A DNA stretch of 64,000 nucleotides. It comes from Dryas octopetala. Lineage: Eukaryota; Streptophyta; Magnoliopsida; Rosales; Rosaceae. The DNA lies in NCBI GenBank assembly GCA_963921425.1, contig OY992833.1:22405454-22469453 (forward strand), in the 5' to 3' direction. The translations under genes and the position numbers were made by a program. Shown one piece after another: positions 27,898 to 39,546 of the stretch. A model generated the notes under the pieces. That model saw only the letters and a list, made by a program, of their open reading frames with translations. It was not told the DNA's origin and made no database searches. Within the stretch, counting starts at the first letter, position 1, and each line of letters begins with the position of its first letter.

Positions 27898-30800
27898 ATG
27901 AACTTCACGCACCGTGCCATCGCAACGGTCGCATTCCCCTGTTTCCCACTAAACCCTACTCCCAAAACTGTAATTGCCCCAAAGAAGTTCACTCACCTGC
28001 GTTCCCTGAACAAAACCCTTATACGACAAGTAAACCCAAAATTAAGCTTCCAAATTAGAGCTTCAGCAACGGCTAGTGATGGTAGCCAAACCCCGTGGTG
28101 GCTGAACGTGTTGCCAACCAAAGCTTTCGGAGCAGAAAAATTTCTTCGGCTGATTTCAGGTGCGACCGCTAGCCCCATTGGCCAGTACGTGTCGGAACCC
28201 ACCACGTTTCTTCATTCTCTGGACCCCAGAATCAAATTGGTACGCTTAATTTTGATGGGTGTTTGTTGGTTTTTGATAATATTTGGTGGGCTTGTTCTAA
28301 TTTGGTTTCCGGGGTTTTGACGGCTTAACCCCTGGTTTTGGTAACTTTAGCTGAACTGGTTTATGGGTATTGATGGAATTGGAAAATAAATTTTGGAGTT
28401 TGGATTTTGGATTTTGGGTATGTCAGTTTGTTTTTCATTTCATTGAGTTTCTATTCTTATGAGTTTGATCTGTATATGTTGCGGAGCAATTTGATAGATT
28501 GGTCAACAGGTTCTTTCTTCTTTTTGTTTTGATTTTTAACTTTCAATATGTATAGAAAAATAAAAAATTTCACGCTTTAGGTGGGATCTAAGAAATCGTT
28601 CAACTCTGCTAATTGGGTGCAGCTGTAGGTCTTCTTAGTTGTAATTGTTTTAGAACAGGAATTTTAAATAAAATAAGGCAAAGTTGTTCTTTCCTTGTCT
28701 TCATTTTCTGGTGGACAAGGAGAGAGTTAAGGAACATTTAATGGTTTCTTTAGGCATAGTGAAAGAAATTGCTATGACAGTCTCTGAAATTTGAGATGAC
28801 AGAGTTGAGCTATATGCACCTCAGGTCACCAAGTTGCAATTTTTTTGTTAAACATGGTGGCTCTCAAACCTCGATGATATTACTATTTAAATTATAAAGT
28901 GACTAATATTGGAAAGGTAAAACATCATATAAAATAGCAACTTTCAGTCAAACCAAAATTTTGAAATATGATATGTCACATAATTAGGATATGAAAGTGG
29001 AGGCTGTTTGCTTTGTGAACATAGACTTAAACAATCCACTGGCAATGATATCATTCTGCATCCTGGAGGTTTGTTCTTTCTCAAATGTCTATTTGTGAAT
29101 GACATCTAATTGTTGGTAAATTTGCATGATAAGCGATAAATGGGAACGTAAACATATTTAATTCTTTAGATTCTGTTGTATTTAAAAAACTTGATATTTA
29201 GACATCTTGATCATGCAGGTTTGGCTTTTGGCTCTAGTTGTTTTACCAGCAAGGTCACATATAATACTACGATTTGGTTTAGTAATATACTTGGCCATTT
29301 TGTCAATATGGATTCTGCCAAGACAAACATGGATGGTAAGTAACTAAGTACCATCTATTGAGTCAGGAGCTGGTTCTAATTTGATCAATATTTTGATAAT
29401 CTTTTGATGCATCCAGTAGTTTTTTTTCTCTCTTTTTGCTAGATAATCAATGTACTAATGCAGCAAAGTTTCTTGGATACAGGACCAACTGGGAAGAGTG
29501 TCTTTGATTTCTGGAATTTTATTCATTACGCTGGGGCTGGGTTCAGATGGTGCACCGCCCCTTGTTCAGTTGAGAACCCCACCTCCAGCAATGATGGGAT
29601 TATCAAATGTTCCTGCATCTCTGGGAGGTTACTCATATTTAATTATGAAGCTAGGGCCATTACATTTTACCAGGAAAGGCTTGTCTGTAGCAAGCACTGC
29701 TGCTTGTTTGACCTTTACTGTAAGTTACTTCTATCTTTTCTTGGTACACCTTTTGCCTTCCATTTAATAAGAACATCTTTGGATGCCCATTGTTAAAATC
29801 ACATTATGAGCTTGTCTATGTAGCATATGGAGGTCCAAATTAAATTTGAGAATGGAGTGGTGTAACTCAAAAGAAGAGTGGCATGTTTATATTTCTTTTA
29901 TTCATGCAATTCATAACTTGAAAATATGTTTACTAGACTACATGTCTACATTAAGTGATTTGAATACAAAAAATGCTTTTGATTAATCTAAGAACTAGGG
30001 CTCATATTTTTGTGAAAGGTCTTCCAAAGTGCAAGCCTCTGCCTGACAACCACAACCCCTGAAGAACTTGCATTTGCCTTGCGGTGGTTTATGCTCCCTT
30101 TGACAAATCTTGGTGTTCCAGTGGCTGAAATTATTCTTACCCTCTTGCTTTCATTGAGGTTCATCAGTCTAGTGTTCGATGAGGTACGTGGATTGGTCAA
30201 TAAGACTTGTGTTAAGTTATTTCAAATTTTCTTTTAGAAAAAGATCGAATCTTTAAAACTTCTAAAGTCTACTCAAAAATTATATCTACCCTCTTTTGAA
30301 TATACTCATAATGTGTTGGTAGGTCCGTAACGTTGCATTGGGGATTGTATCTCGTAAGATAAACTGGGAACAGTTGACAATGGTGGAGACAATCGATGGT
30401 AAGAATATATTGCATTCATATATGAAGGTTTTTATTATTTTTTTAATAATTGTTTTTCTCTCCCTTGTCCATAAAAATCAAACCTGAGTTGTTGGGTCCT
30501 CAAAGCAGTAATAGTTGTATGCTGGCTAAATCTTATCATAAGATAAGGTTCTTATGCTATTCAAATGGTACATGTGCTTTTGGCCCCTCTTTGTTTATGG
30601 ATATTGTCAAGCAAATTCTGGCATATATGAAATTTCATTTTAGCTTGAGTTTGTCAATCTGACTCTTTCGTATCTTATGAACTATTGTGCTATTGTCCTA
30701 TTGTCCTATGTTGAAGATGTTTCATTGGTATTAAAACTGGTACTGGTAGTTCTGGTATTTTTAGTGTGTGCATGTATACACATACATATACTATTTGAAG

Positions 30801-31733
30801 TCTTATTCTTGTCAGAAATAACTTCAGGGTTACACCTCAGAAAGTTCAAATGAATTCTTTACCTCTGTCGGTTAACAGTCATGTGTAGTGGGATTCTGAG
30901 TTTTAGCGTTCTATCTTCTCCACCCCATAATGCCAATTCCAAATTATTGACTAGATATAGGTTGTCCCTCCCTCCCCACCAAATTCTTAACTTCATGTTG
31001 AGGTCTCTTGCGACTGTGACTGAATGTTTTTAATATTATTGGCTGTATACAGCCAGCCAGTTTTCTTCCTTTACACTGGTCATTACATGCTTCAATATAT
31101 CTCATGGGTTGAAAAATTCAGAGTTAATTACTTCTGGTCTCTAACATGGAGAACTACTTCATATTCTAAAGCACTAGCGTAAGTATCAGCTCAGGTGATG
31201 AGGGACAAATTGATATTAAAACTTTAGCTATATGAATACTGTCTTATCAACTTTTTCTTGGATAAATTTCTCATTAAATTCTGTTTATTTTTGATTTGGT
31301 TCTTATTTTACAGTTTTCTTTGCCTACTTTCGTCGGGTCTTCAAAAATATTTTTAGCCATGCAGAGCAGATTTCACAGGTCTGTGCATCAATTTAACTTG
31401 CAAATGCTTCTCTCTGCCCAATTGATATATTGTTATATAATATGTCTGTTGTATATATAATGACAAGGGACAAATTTAGTGGCTTTGAAAGTGTTTTACT
31501 TACTAAATAAAAAGGAAAAAAAAAAAAAAAAAACAGTGATTCCCGTTTTTAATGTTTTACCAACTCAATGGCTCTTGCAGGCAATGATTGTCAGAGGTTT
31601 TAGAGGCAACTGCAACACTCATAAAATTTACTTGTTATCGGATCCATCCATTGGGATAGCAGATATTGTTTCCTTGTTATGCCTGGTTGGTGTGATAAGT
31701 GCTGCTGTCTTGTCTGACTACTATCTTATCTGA
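27898..31733 (+). CDS. ABCI12: Protein ABCI12, chloroplast CbiQ/EcfT-type (384 aa, 7 exons)
   Basis: Exons 27898-28239, 29219-29335, 29483-29719, 30019-30183, 30323-30398, 31314-31378, 31581-31733; 1155 nt, all in frame. The N-terminal 50 or so residues are rich in Ser/Thr/Lys/Arg with few acids, fitting a plastid transit peptide. The mature part has several hydrophobic helices (for example VWLLALVVLP, ILTLLLSLRF, LLCLVGVISAAVLS). The coupling-helix motif of EcfT/CbiQ proteins is visible as QAMIVRGFRG at residues 334-343. In bacteria, EcfT is the transmembrane scaffold joining two ATPases to a substrate-binding S protein for vitamins or metals. The plant homologue is thought to work in the plastid envelope; substrate and partners are not evident here. 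Identification rests on close resemblance to At3g21580. Confidence 0.93.
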
Positions 31734-32480
31734 TATGCGGTGCTACTCTTGCCTTGGTAATCCTCCTTTTCTTTCTCCCCCTATTTGTATGTCATACTTT
31801 TGAATGAGAATTTTTGCCTTGCACTTATGTCTCTGACCTGATCAATTTGATCGACAGGGGGAAAAGATTGTTGATAATATGGCACCATATATGGCCTGTA
31901 TGAGCCATCTGTTAATTCTAGAGGAACTGGTATGATAAGGCTATCGATTTTGTCATTTGATGGAAGATAATTCATCAGCAGTTCCGACAGAGAAGCGATG
32001 AAGGTGCTTCCTGGTTCCTAACGAATATATGCCCATTTAAGAATGAATGCATTGTGCAGGTCACTGAAAAGATCACAGATATTTCGTAGCTGTTTTCGAT
32101 CTTGCATTCAGGCTATGCCGGCTAAACCGAAACAATCATCGAAGTGACATTGTGTTGGATAGTTGAAGCAAGGATTGTTGTCAGAGAAAAATTTAGTTTT
32201 CAGTGGCTATAAAAATTTGGTTAGGACTTAGGAGTAGTACATATATATATAGTCAAAGTTCTATTGGATTAGCTACCAACTTTGGATGCATTGTCTGGAT
32301 GGTATTTCTGACGGCATATTAAATTTGTTCAAAATGCATCCAAAATTCGAGAATTCAACTCATTCAAGTCAATCTGAAACAAAAATTGCACATTCTAATT
32401 TCTAATTACGTAATAAATCATGTGAGGATCGAAAATAAAAAATAAAAACTTGAAAAGCAAACAAATTAGGGTTTTTTTTT
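31734..32480 (+). other. 3' UTR and flank of ABCI12
   Basis: No coding region. Poly-purine and AT-rich sequence runs to about 32480, where the repeat island begins. Confidence 0.45.
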
Positions 32481-32499
32481 TTAAAGTCCATTTTTTAAA

Positions 32500-32600
32500 A
32501 TTCACTATTCATCCGGCCCAAGCGCTACAGTAAAATACTGTAGCGGCCCACTTTTTAAAAAACCGGTGCTACAGTAACAGCGCTACAGTGTTTTTAAAAT
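32500..32600. repeat. GCTACAGTA-rich palindromic segment
   Basis: The phrase GCTACAGTA or CTGTAGC occurs several times in both orientations (GCGCTACAGTAAAA, TACTGTAGCGG, GGTGCTACAGTAACAG, GCTACAGTG). A T-run follows at about 32617-32638. It looks like the end of a transposable element. I could not match it to a second end. Confidence 0.45.
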
Positions 32601-32789
32601 GCCATTTTTCCCCCTCTTTTTTTTTTTTTTTTTTTTTTCTTTTCAGTACCAATTGGTACATAAACTACCTAAAAAAACCAAATAATAATTTATGTATTTT
32701 CATGTCATAAAACATCTTAAATAATAACTAATATAAAATACAAAAAATCAAGATGAAGCATCCATAATCTTTTACGTTTTAATAGTAAA

Positions 32790-33665
32790 TATAATTGTTA
32801 CTATCGAATAGTAACAATCATCTATTGCTAGTGCCGGGCAGTGGCAATCAAGTATTATCATTGTTTGATAATAACAATCACTTATTGCTACTGTCTGGCA
32901 GTAACAATCAGAAATTGTTATTATTTGGTAGTAACAATCACCTATTGATACTGTCTTACAGTAACAATCACCTGTTGAAGATAATTAATATATCTTGTTA
33001 TCGTCATACAATAACAATCACCAAAATTCAAACCATAGAAAATTACAAAATTCAGAGAGTAACAATCACCTGATTGCTACTGTCACACAGTAACAATCAC
33101 TTGATTGCTACTGTCACACAGTAATCTTTTGTGTTTTAATAATAAATATAATTGTTACTATCGAATAGTAACAATCACCTATTACTACTGTCTGACAGTA
33201 ATAATCACATATTGTCACTGCCTGACAGTAATATTCACCTACTGCTAATAACTATCACATATTGCTACTGTCTGGCAATAACAATCACCTATTGCTATTG
33301 TCTGGCAATGACAATTAGGAATTGCTACTACCTGCCAGTGGCACCTGCCAGTGGCAATCAGGTATTGCTAACAATCACCTATTGCTACTGCCTTGAAGTA
33401 ATAATCAGATATTGTCCAATGTTACCTGCAATTCATCCACTCAAAATTATGTCTACAAACACCACTTTTTAACGCAGCAACTAAGCATCAACAAACATTT
33501 TTAAGGAAAAGTCAATCGTAACCCCACTTACATATTGCTACTGACAAATAGTAACAATCGTAACTCCACTTACATATTGGCTATAAAATAACATTTTAAA
33601 TAACAATCACATTACTGTATAACTTACTTACATATTGCTACTGACAAGCAGTAACAATCGCAACT
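32790..33665. repeat. Palindromic minisatellite (~30-bp unit)
   Basis: Many degenerate copies of a unit like ATTGCTACTGTCTGGCAGTA followed by ACAATCACCT. The half ATTGCTACTG is the approximate inverse of CAGTAACAAT, so each unit can form its own hairpin. A near-identical ~50-bp phrase (TTTTAATAGTAAATATAATT and what follows) occurs at about 32777 and 33134, showing a higher-order duplication of about 355 bp. ORFs of 92 and 106 codons in this stretch are repeat translations (SNNHLLLL) and are not genes. Confidence 0.85.
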
Positions 33666-34115
33666 CCACTTACATATTGGCTATAAAATGAATATGACAT
33701 ATTCTACTAACATAACTAAGATGCACGACATAACTATAAATGATTTGAACAATATATAAAATTTCCAGTAGTACATCTTTGATTCCTACTTGAATTGCCA
33801 CCTAAACAAATATAGGCATGACCCCAAAATTCTAGTCAAGAAAAAGTCAAGAGAAACAAACCTCCCCTGCCATTGAAACACAAACAATGAATTACTCAAT
33901 AATGATAATGAAACACTAATATACAAGTAGTTACACAAACCAATATCCTGCACCACCCGTGTATATATATATAGTTATATATATACCACAATTACGTACA
34001 CTAATTAATAACAAAATCGATATATTAGTCACCAGTTCTTCTGTTCCCTTTGGACCTGTCATAAACTCCATGACCTTCCCATTTGTTACAATATTATATA
34101 CATATGTTAAAAACC

Positions 34116-34189
34116 AAAATTAATTTCATTGGAAGAAAAACAAGAAACGAAATTATGAATCAATTCCTCAACATCATTTAATAATCCAT
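34116..34189. repeat. 74-bp direct repeat, left copy
   Basis: Begins AAAATTAATTTCATTGG and ends AATAATCCAT. It is identical to 34732-34805 except for one C/T difference. Together the two copies bracket the CDC48B fragment exactly. Confidence 0.9.
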
Positions 34190-34731
34190 AGAGAAAACAA
34201 GGGTGGTTTTTGAGCATCCTGGAGGACCATAGAGGAGAATTCCCCGCATGGGTGATATTCCCAGCCTTGAAAACACAGTAGAATATTTAATAGGCCACTC
34301 AACAGCTTGCTGGAGCTTTTTCTGTAAATGAGAAAGGTATAATTAGTACCATCAGACTCCAAACCTGAATGAATACAAAAATTTACACACCTTCAAGTCT
34401 TTTAATCCTCCTATATCTTCCCAAGTCACCTTGGGGATTTCCACAGTGACACCTCTTGTTATACTTGGGCTAACCACAGACCTTGCATGCTTCCAGTCTT
34501 CTATTGATAAGCTAAACGCACCATCTTTATTGGCATCTGAATACCTTTTCATTGCAGACAAGGCAGCCTCACGACATAAAGCTTCCAAGTCAGCCCCAAC
34601 AAATCCATTGCAAGATGTAGCTATGGCTTGCAGGTCAACATTGGGATCCATAGGAACCTTTCTTGTGTAGAGCTGAACAATCACTAGCAAAGTTATAATT
34701 ATATCTAACACCCATATCTCAACAAGAATGA
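34190..34731 (-). pseudogene. Captured CDC48B fragment (two exons, truncated)
   Basis: Reading the minus strand, an exon at 34672-34391 (94 codons, open throughout) encodes the end of the first AAA module and the start of the second of a CDC48B-type ATPase; diagnostic phrases are GFVGADLEALCREAA and EIPKVTWEDIGGLKDLK. After a 69-nt intron with GT-AG ends, a second exon from 34321 reads KKLQQAVEWPIKYS and continues to the Walker A box GPPGCSKTTL near 34203, where homology stops abruptly. The Walker B, sensor and all N- and C-terminal parts are missing, so it cannot make a working ATPase. It is flanked by 74-bp direct repeats, so it looks inserted rather than a decayed resident gene. The parent is the homologue of Arabidopsis CDC48B (At2g03670). 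Confidence 0.85.
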
Positions 34732-34805
34732 AAAATTAATTTCATTGGAAGAAAAACAAGAAACGAAATTATGAATTAATTCCTCAACATCATTTAATAA
34801 TCCAT
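34732..34805. repeat. 74-bp direct repeat, right copy
   Basis: Second copy of the 34116-34189 repeat, with one mismatch, ending in AATAATCCAT. Its presence on both sides of the CDC48B fragment suggests insertion with a long duplication of the target. Confidence 0.9.
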
Positions 34806-34850
34806 TACTTTCATTGCTTAGCATACAAACCAATCAGTGGAGAGAGAAAT

Positions 34851-34930
34851 CCCAAAATCTGAAATTGGAGTGCCAAAATCTGAAATTGGAGTCCTAAACC
34901 TGAAATTGGAGTCCCAAAATCAGAAACCCC
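34851..34930. repeat. ~20-bp tandem repeat
   Basis: About four imperfect copies of a unit like CCAAAATCTGAAATTGGAGT in direct orientation. Non-coding. Confidence 0.75.
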
Positions 34931-35252
34931 AATTCAGTCCCCAATTCAGTGGTAGCGTAGGCCATGTTTCCAAGCTAAGCTGAGAGAGAAAAGAGATATA
35001 GAGATAGGAAGAGAGAGACATACTTGTGAGGTAGGGAGTGAGGAAGGAGGTCGATCTGGAGCTGCGGCTTCTGCTACCTCTTTCTCAAAGCGAAGGGAGG
35101 ATCATCTTCGTGGTGGTTTGCCGAAGAAAGGCACCGAGATCGATCCAAGCAGGGGCAACGATTGTCCGATCAAAGACGGCAACAATGGTGAGTCGCCGGA
35201 GAAGGGAGCAGCGGCAAAGCTTGCAGACAGAGAAAGAGAGGGATCGAGATGG
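34931..35252. other. GC-richer flank of the CACTA insertion
   Basis: A more GC-rich and purine-rich stretch than its surroundings, resembling a plant gene leader. It contains a splice-donor-like ATGGTGAGTCG near 35186. It is cut by the CACTA element and resumes after 39546 (GGAGATAAACGGAGAG). An 86-codon ORF starts at 35038 but shows no homology and runs into the transposon. It may be a disrupted first exon or only repeat DNA. Confidence 0.3.
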
Positions 35253-36515
35253 CACTACAACAAAAAGGGGCTTTTATAGCACTCAAAAAAAGCTATAAAA
35301 GCCCTTTTATAGCGTTATCGCAAACGCTATGACAGCCGACGCAATAATAGACCCAAGGTTTATTATAGCGTTTTAGAAATGCTATAAAAGATCTATATAA
35401 TAACGTTTTAAAAATGTTGTAGAAAGATATACAATAGCATTTTTAAAGTGCTATTATTGGGGCGTTTAATAGCATTTTAAAGAAGCTATAATAATTATTA
35501 CTATAGCATTTTAAAATTAAAATGCTATTGTTAATTTTTACATATATATAATAGTTATTGATTACATATTTTGGTGCCTCCAAAATTTTTTTTTTTAGGC
35601 TTTTTAGGTTGCTACTAGAAATTTTTTATATATAGCTAGCATTTAGTATGAAAATTATGTGTTATCAAGTATATATGTAAATTAAAAGAAACAATTGGAA
35701 CTAAAACACATCATTAAATATATTGGTCCTGAAATACAATATATATATATATATATATGTTACTTCAAACACCAATGTTAAGGCTACATAAGCATAATAG
35801 TTTAATAAATGCCATAATTTCAAATTGGCCTTTAAAAAACACTAATATGTAGGTCTTTTAGTAACAAAAACGAGCCTAGCCTTCATGATACTCGAGTAAC
35901 CTGTTAACTCTCCTCAAAATAACGCATCCAATAGCCAAGTTTCTCCAAAATGCCAAAAAGAAACAATCCAATATCCAAGTGCCTCCAAACTGCCAAAAAG
36001 AAAGTCCAATCATTTCTAAGTTTAGCCAAAGCCTTAATATAGGCAAAATTTAATATTTCTTAAACTTATAAATTTTGCCCAAGTAACAATTTCATACACC
36101 AGATTCATCAACTGAACAATGGCTACAATCAGCCATAATTAATTTTAATATACTCTGCACAGTAGGCAAAAAAACTCATTCTTTTAAATTTTTCATGAAA
36201 AAGACGCACTTTAAAGTCATAAATAGCAAGGCAGTAGCCAAGCAATACAACATACACTTCACCCATCTTGAAAGATCATCTTGAACTTGGTTTTGATTCC
36301 TATTCCTAAACTTCCATACAAGTTTGCTAGTGAAAGATCATATTGAACACTTTCTTTTGTTTCCTCAGGTTTAACAGTACAGTTTAGGAGAATGACATCA
36401 AACTCAGACCAAATAGACAAACAAAAAAAAAAAAAAAACATATAAACATTTGAATTCAAAATAGACTTTGACCTTGGTGTAGGTTAACAGGGAACAAACA
36501 TAGAGGGAACACTAT

Positions 36516-36534
36516 TAAATTTTTTGTAGTAGTG
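36516..36534. other. Internal CACTA-like end
   Basis: Inside the large CACTA element, TTTTTTGTAGTAGTG reads on the minus strand as CACTACTACAAAAAA, the form of another CACTA terminus. I found no matching left end inside the element. It could be a solo end of a nested element or a chance internal repeat. Confidence 0.4.
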
Positions 36535-36587
36535 ACATGACTACAAATAGACTAAGTAATTGCAGAGATACATAAGGAAACATTACC

Positions 36588-36702
36588 TTCTCTTTCCACA
36601 TTAGGTGCAAGTGTCCTCAACTCTATCTCCTCATAGCGTTCAATAACATGGTTTTTGCCACCACTTCCATCCCAATTTCTTCTCCCATGATCGAGGATCA
36701 TC
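36588..36702 (-). other. Exon-like open stretch inside the CACTA element
   Basis: On the minus strand an open frame reads through RRNWDGSGGKNHVIERYEE and ELRTLAPNVERE to a good splice donor (GAAG|GTAATG at 36588/36587), after a possible acceptor ATCTAG. The mixed amino acid content looks protein-coding. I cannot name the family. It may be an exon captured by the transposon or part of a decayed element gene. Confidence 0.3.
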
Positions 36703-39299
36703 CATCAGCTAGATTTAATCAAAGATTTTATTTTCTATCAACTTTGGCATTTTCACTAGACTGATAATGCAAAATACAAATGCAAATGCAGATAACAAAG
36801 CAGCAATACAAGTTCAATTTTTCCTTCTTAGTGTATAGCATAAATAAATAACTCAATCATTTGAAGACACACAAATAAATAAGTAAAGGTGACAAGCCTT
36901 ATGCATACAGTACTTAATACCTTATTTCAAGAAGCAAGTTGGCGCAAGAATTTAAGCTACCTGCCAGTTTCACTTCATAATTTGCATAGAATAATTAAAC
37001 AAACATTCCTTTATTTGGCAATCAAATAATTATTGCTTAAGCTACTTTAGATGAGTAATCTAATAATTAATGTTTGTAAGAATCTAGTTTCTTCTTCTTT
37101 TCTAGCTATCACTTTTTTCTAGAGAGAGAAATAGATGGTGCTGAGTGGTGGTGTGCAAATACTAAATTAAGATTTTTTTTGTTTTTGTTTTTTGTGATGG
37201 TGGGATTCGAAACTGGAAGGAGGGGTTGGGGCACATTGGCCTTAGCCACCTCCTCTGTTAGTTGTTAGTTCTAAACTAATACTCTGTAGTAGCCGTCTTT
37301 GGTCTAATTAACTACTAGTCTAAGTGTTCTTTCCAGCTGCCCTTCACTTCTCATCTCTTAGACCTCATTAGATTTATCACAAATAAGTAGAAAAACATAC
37401 CAAGATTATCCAAATCCCTTTTTGTTGTTCATTTGTTATTTGCCCAAAATTTCTCTTAAATTTTAATATGCTGGCTTTAGAATTTACAGAAAAGCATACC
37501 TAAACAAATTTATTCAATTTCTTTAAATTCATACAGCACCTAGACTAAATTAAGATACACAATTACTACACTAACAACACATATATACTATAAGAGAGAA
37601 AGAGAGAGACCTTGGTGCTGTTTACTAGCACCCTCCAGTGGGTGAGCTTTCCAATTCCCGCTACAAGTATAATTAAGCAAATGAGTAAAGAAGGAAGCTT
37701 TCACAAAGGGTTATCATTTTGTCTGCAGTTTCCAACATCCTCTCTCATTTTATCTCAATAGATGCTAAATTGCTATTTCTCACTTCATTTCAAATTTCAT
37801 CAACATCCAAGAAAAATGAAATTAGCAGCAAATCTCATTGTACACTTAATCACAAAATGCAATATATATAGCAGCAAATCCAAGAAAAAAAAAAAATCAA
37901 AATTGCCTAACCCAACCCATAATATAGTAGGGCTTCACTACGGATCACTTCAAGAGAACTAAATTTGACTACAACCCATACATTAAAATCACCAACTATC
38001 TAAAAGTTTAAAAATTTTACAGAAAAGCCCCAAATTTCTTTGTGAAATAAACAACAATCAAACTAGCAAACCATATACCATAAAATAATTAAACAAGAAC
38101 AAATTCAAGAATTCAACTTTCCCAACTGACATTATAGTACCCATATACCAAAGCCGCATGGGTCTGTTTGTGTCTAGAATAACACTAAGAAACCAGCAAC
38201 CAAGCCTGCAAAATGTCATTCCCACTAGTAATACAAAACAAAACCCGTCTACCAAGAAAAAACAATTAAAAAAAGTAAAGTAACAAACCCAAGATGCACT
38301 AGAATCGAATAAAACTTAGAACATTCATGGTATTTGATACCCAACAAAATGTACTTCAGTAATCAAGAATGCATAGTGTAAAGAAGAAATACCTGATGGG
38401 TACAAAATGGGAACTACAACATTTGCAGATTTGCTTGAAGATGAAAACGAGTTCCTGGGTCTGGGAGTGGAAAAGGTAGTTCCTTTTTGAACAGTTCCTC
38501 AGCAAACTTATATTATTTTTTATAAAAAAAATCCAATATTAAAACCAAAGAAACAACAATAGAAAAAACCTAAAAATAATACCTGAGCAGGATTCAGATT
38601 CAGATAAGAATGCTCGAGGTTCACAATTCTACCTTCAAGAGCATCAAACTTCTGCTTCACCCACAAAAAAAAAATGAAAAGGGAAAGAAACAAAGAAAAC
38701 AGAGAGAATGAGTTGTTGGGTTTGTGTGGTTACCTTAGAGGAAAGAACGTAACGGTCGACAATAAGATCTTTTCAAACCAGCTGAGAAATTGCAGCTGCT
38801 GTCGACGAAAACCCAATACTAAACCAAACCATATCATATCATATATGGGGATTAGTCGATTAGGGAGCGATTCTAATGTTAGAAAAATCGATAGACGGAC
38901 CAAATAAAGGGAACTAACAGTCTAACTCCCATCTTTTTTTTTACAATGATTTTCAAAGGATCCATGAACATTATAACCGAGAAATTTTCAAATATTTTAC
39001 CAAGAAAACTAATTAGGATCTGACAACTTAACACCCATTAACCCTAAAATCAATTAACCCAATTAAATTGAAGGCAAATAAATTGATTAATCAAAAGCAC
39101 TTTACCTAACCCTAAATTCAAATACCCTAACACTAAAACCAAATCAGTTTACCCATAAGTCATACAAAGTATAGGAAGAGGAAGAAGATGATAGAGTGGC
39201 GAAACTTACCCGAGGCAAGGAGGAAGAGAGGTGCTTTGTGTCCTCTGTTCGCAACGCAATGAAGAGGAAGAGGAAGAGAGGTCCAGCCTTTTCCTAGAC

Positions 39300-39324
39300 G
39301 TGTGAGAGAGAGAGAGAGAGAGAG
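39300..39324. repeat. (AG)n microsatellite
   Basis: A run of GAGAGAGA within the right part of the CACTA element. Confidence 0.85.
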
Positions 39325-39546
39325 GAGAAAATGAGATCAAGAGAGGCACCTGGTTCTTTTTGCTCGTAAGGTTGTGGGAGGATGTATTCAGTGCATCTCG
39401 TAATTTTAATTTTTAATGCTTGCGTCAATGAGACGCATTTCATAGCGTTTCTAGGAGAGAGGGCTATTAAAATGTTACATTTCATAGCAAAAGTAAAAAA
39501 ACGCTATCATCAAATGCTATTAATAACTCTTTTTGTTGTAGTGTGG

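Larger units (their letters stand above)
35253..39543. mobile_element. CACTA (En/Spm) transposon, non-autonomous, 4291 bp
   Basis: The left end is CACTACAACAAAAAGGGG and the right end is TCTTTTTGTTGTAGTG, giving a terminal inverted repeat CACTACAACAAAAA. The 3 bp on each side are TGG (35250-35252 and 39544-39546), the 3-bp target duplication expected of CACTA elements. Both ends carry subterminal motifs of the form TATAGCGTTTTA / GCTATAAAAG in both orientations (about 35270-35530 and 39430-39520), as CACTA elements do for transposase binding. No transposase ORF remains, so it would need a helper. The left subterminal array is longer than the right. Interior features include (TA)n near 35740, an (AG)n run near 39304 and possible exon-like pieces. 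Confidence 0.92.

Noticed and set aside
32795..33472. ORFs of 92 and 106 codons with SNNHLLLL repeats
   Set aside because: Repeat translation of the palindromic minisatellite; not a leucine-rich protein.
34174..34362. 62-codon minus-strand ORF ending LFSLWIIK
   Set aside because: Out of frame with the CDC48B exon it overlaps; the correct frame reads into the Walker A motif.
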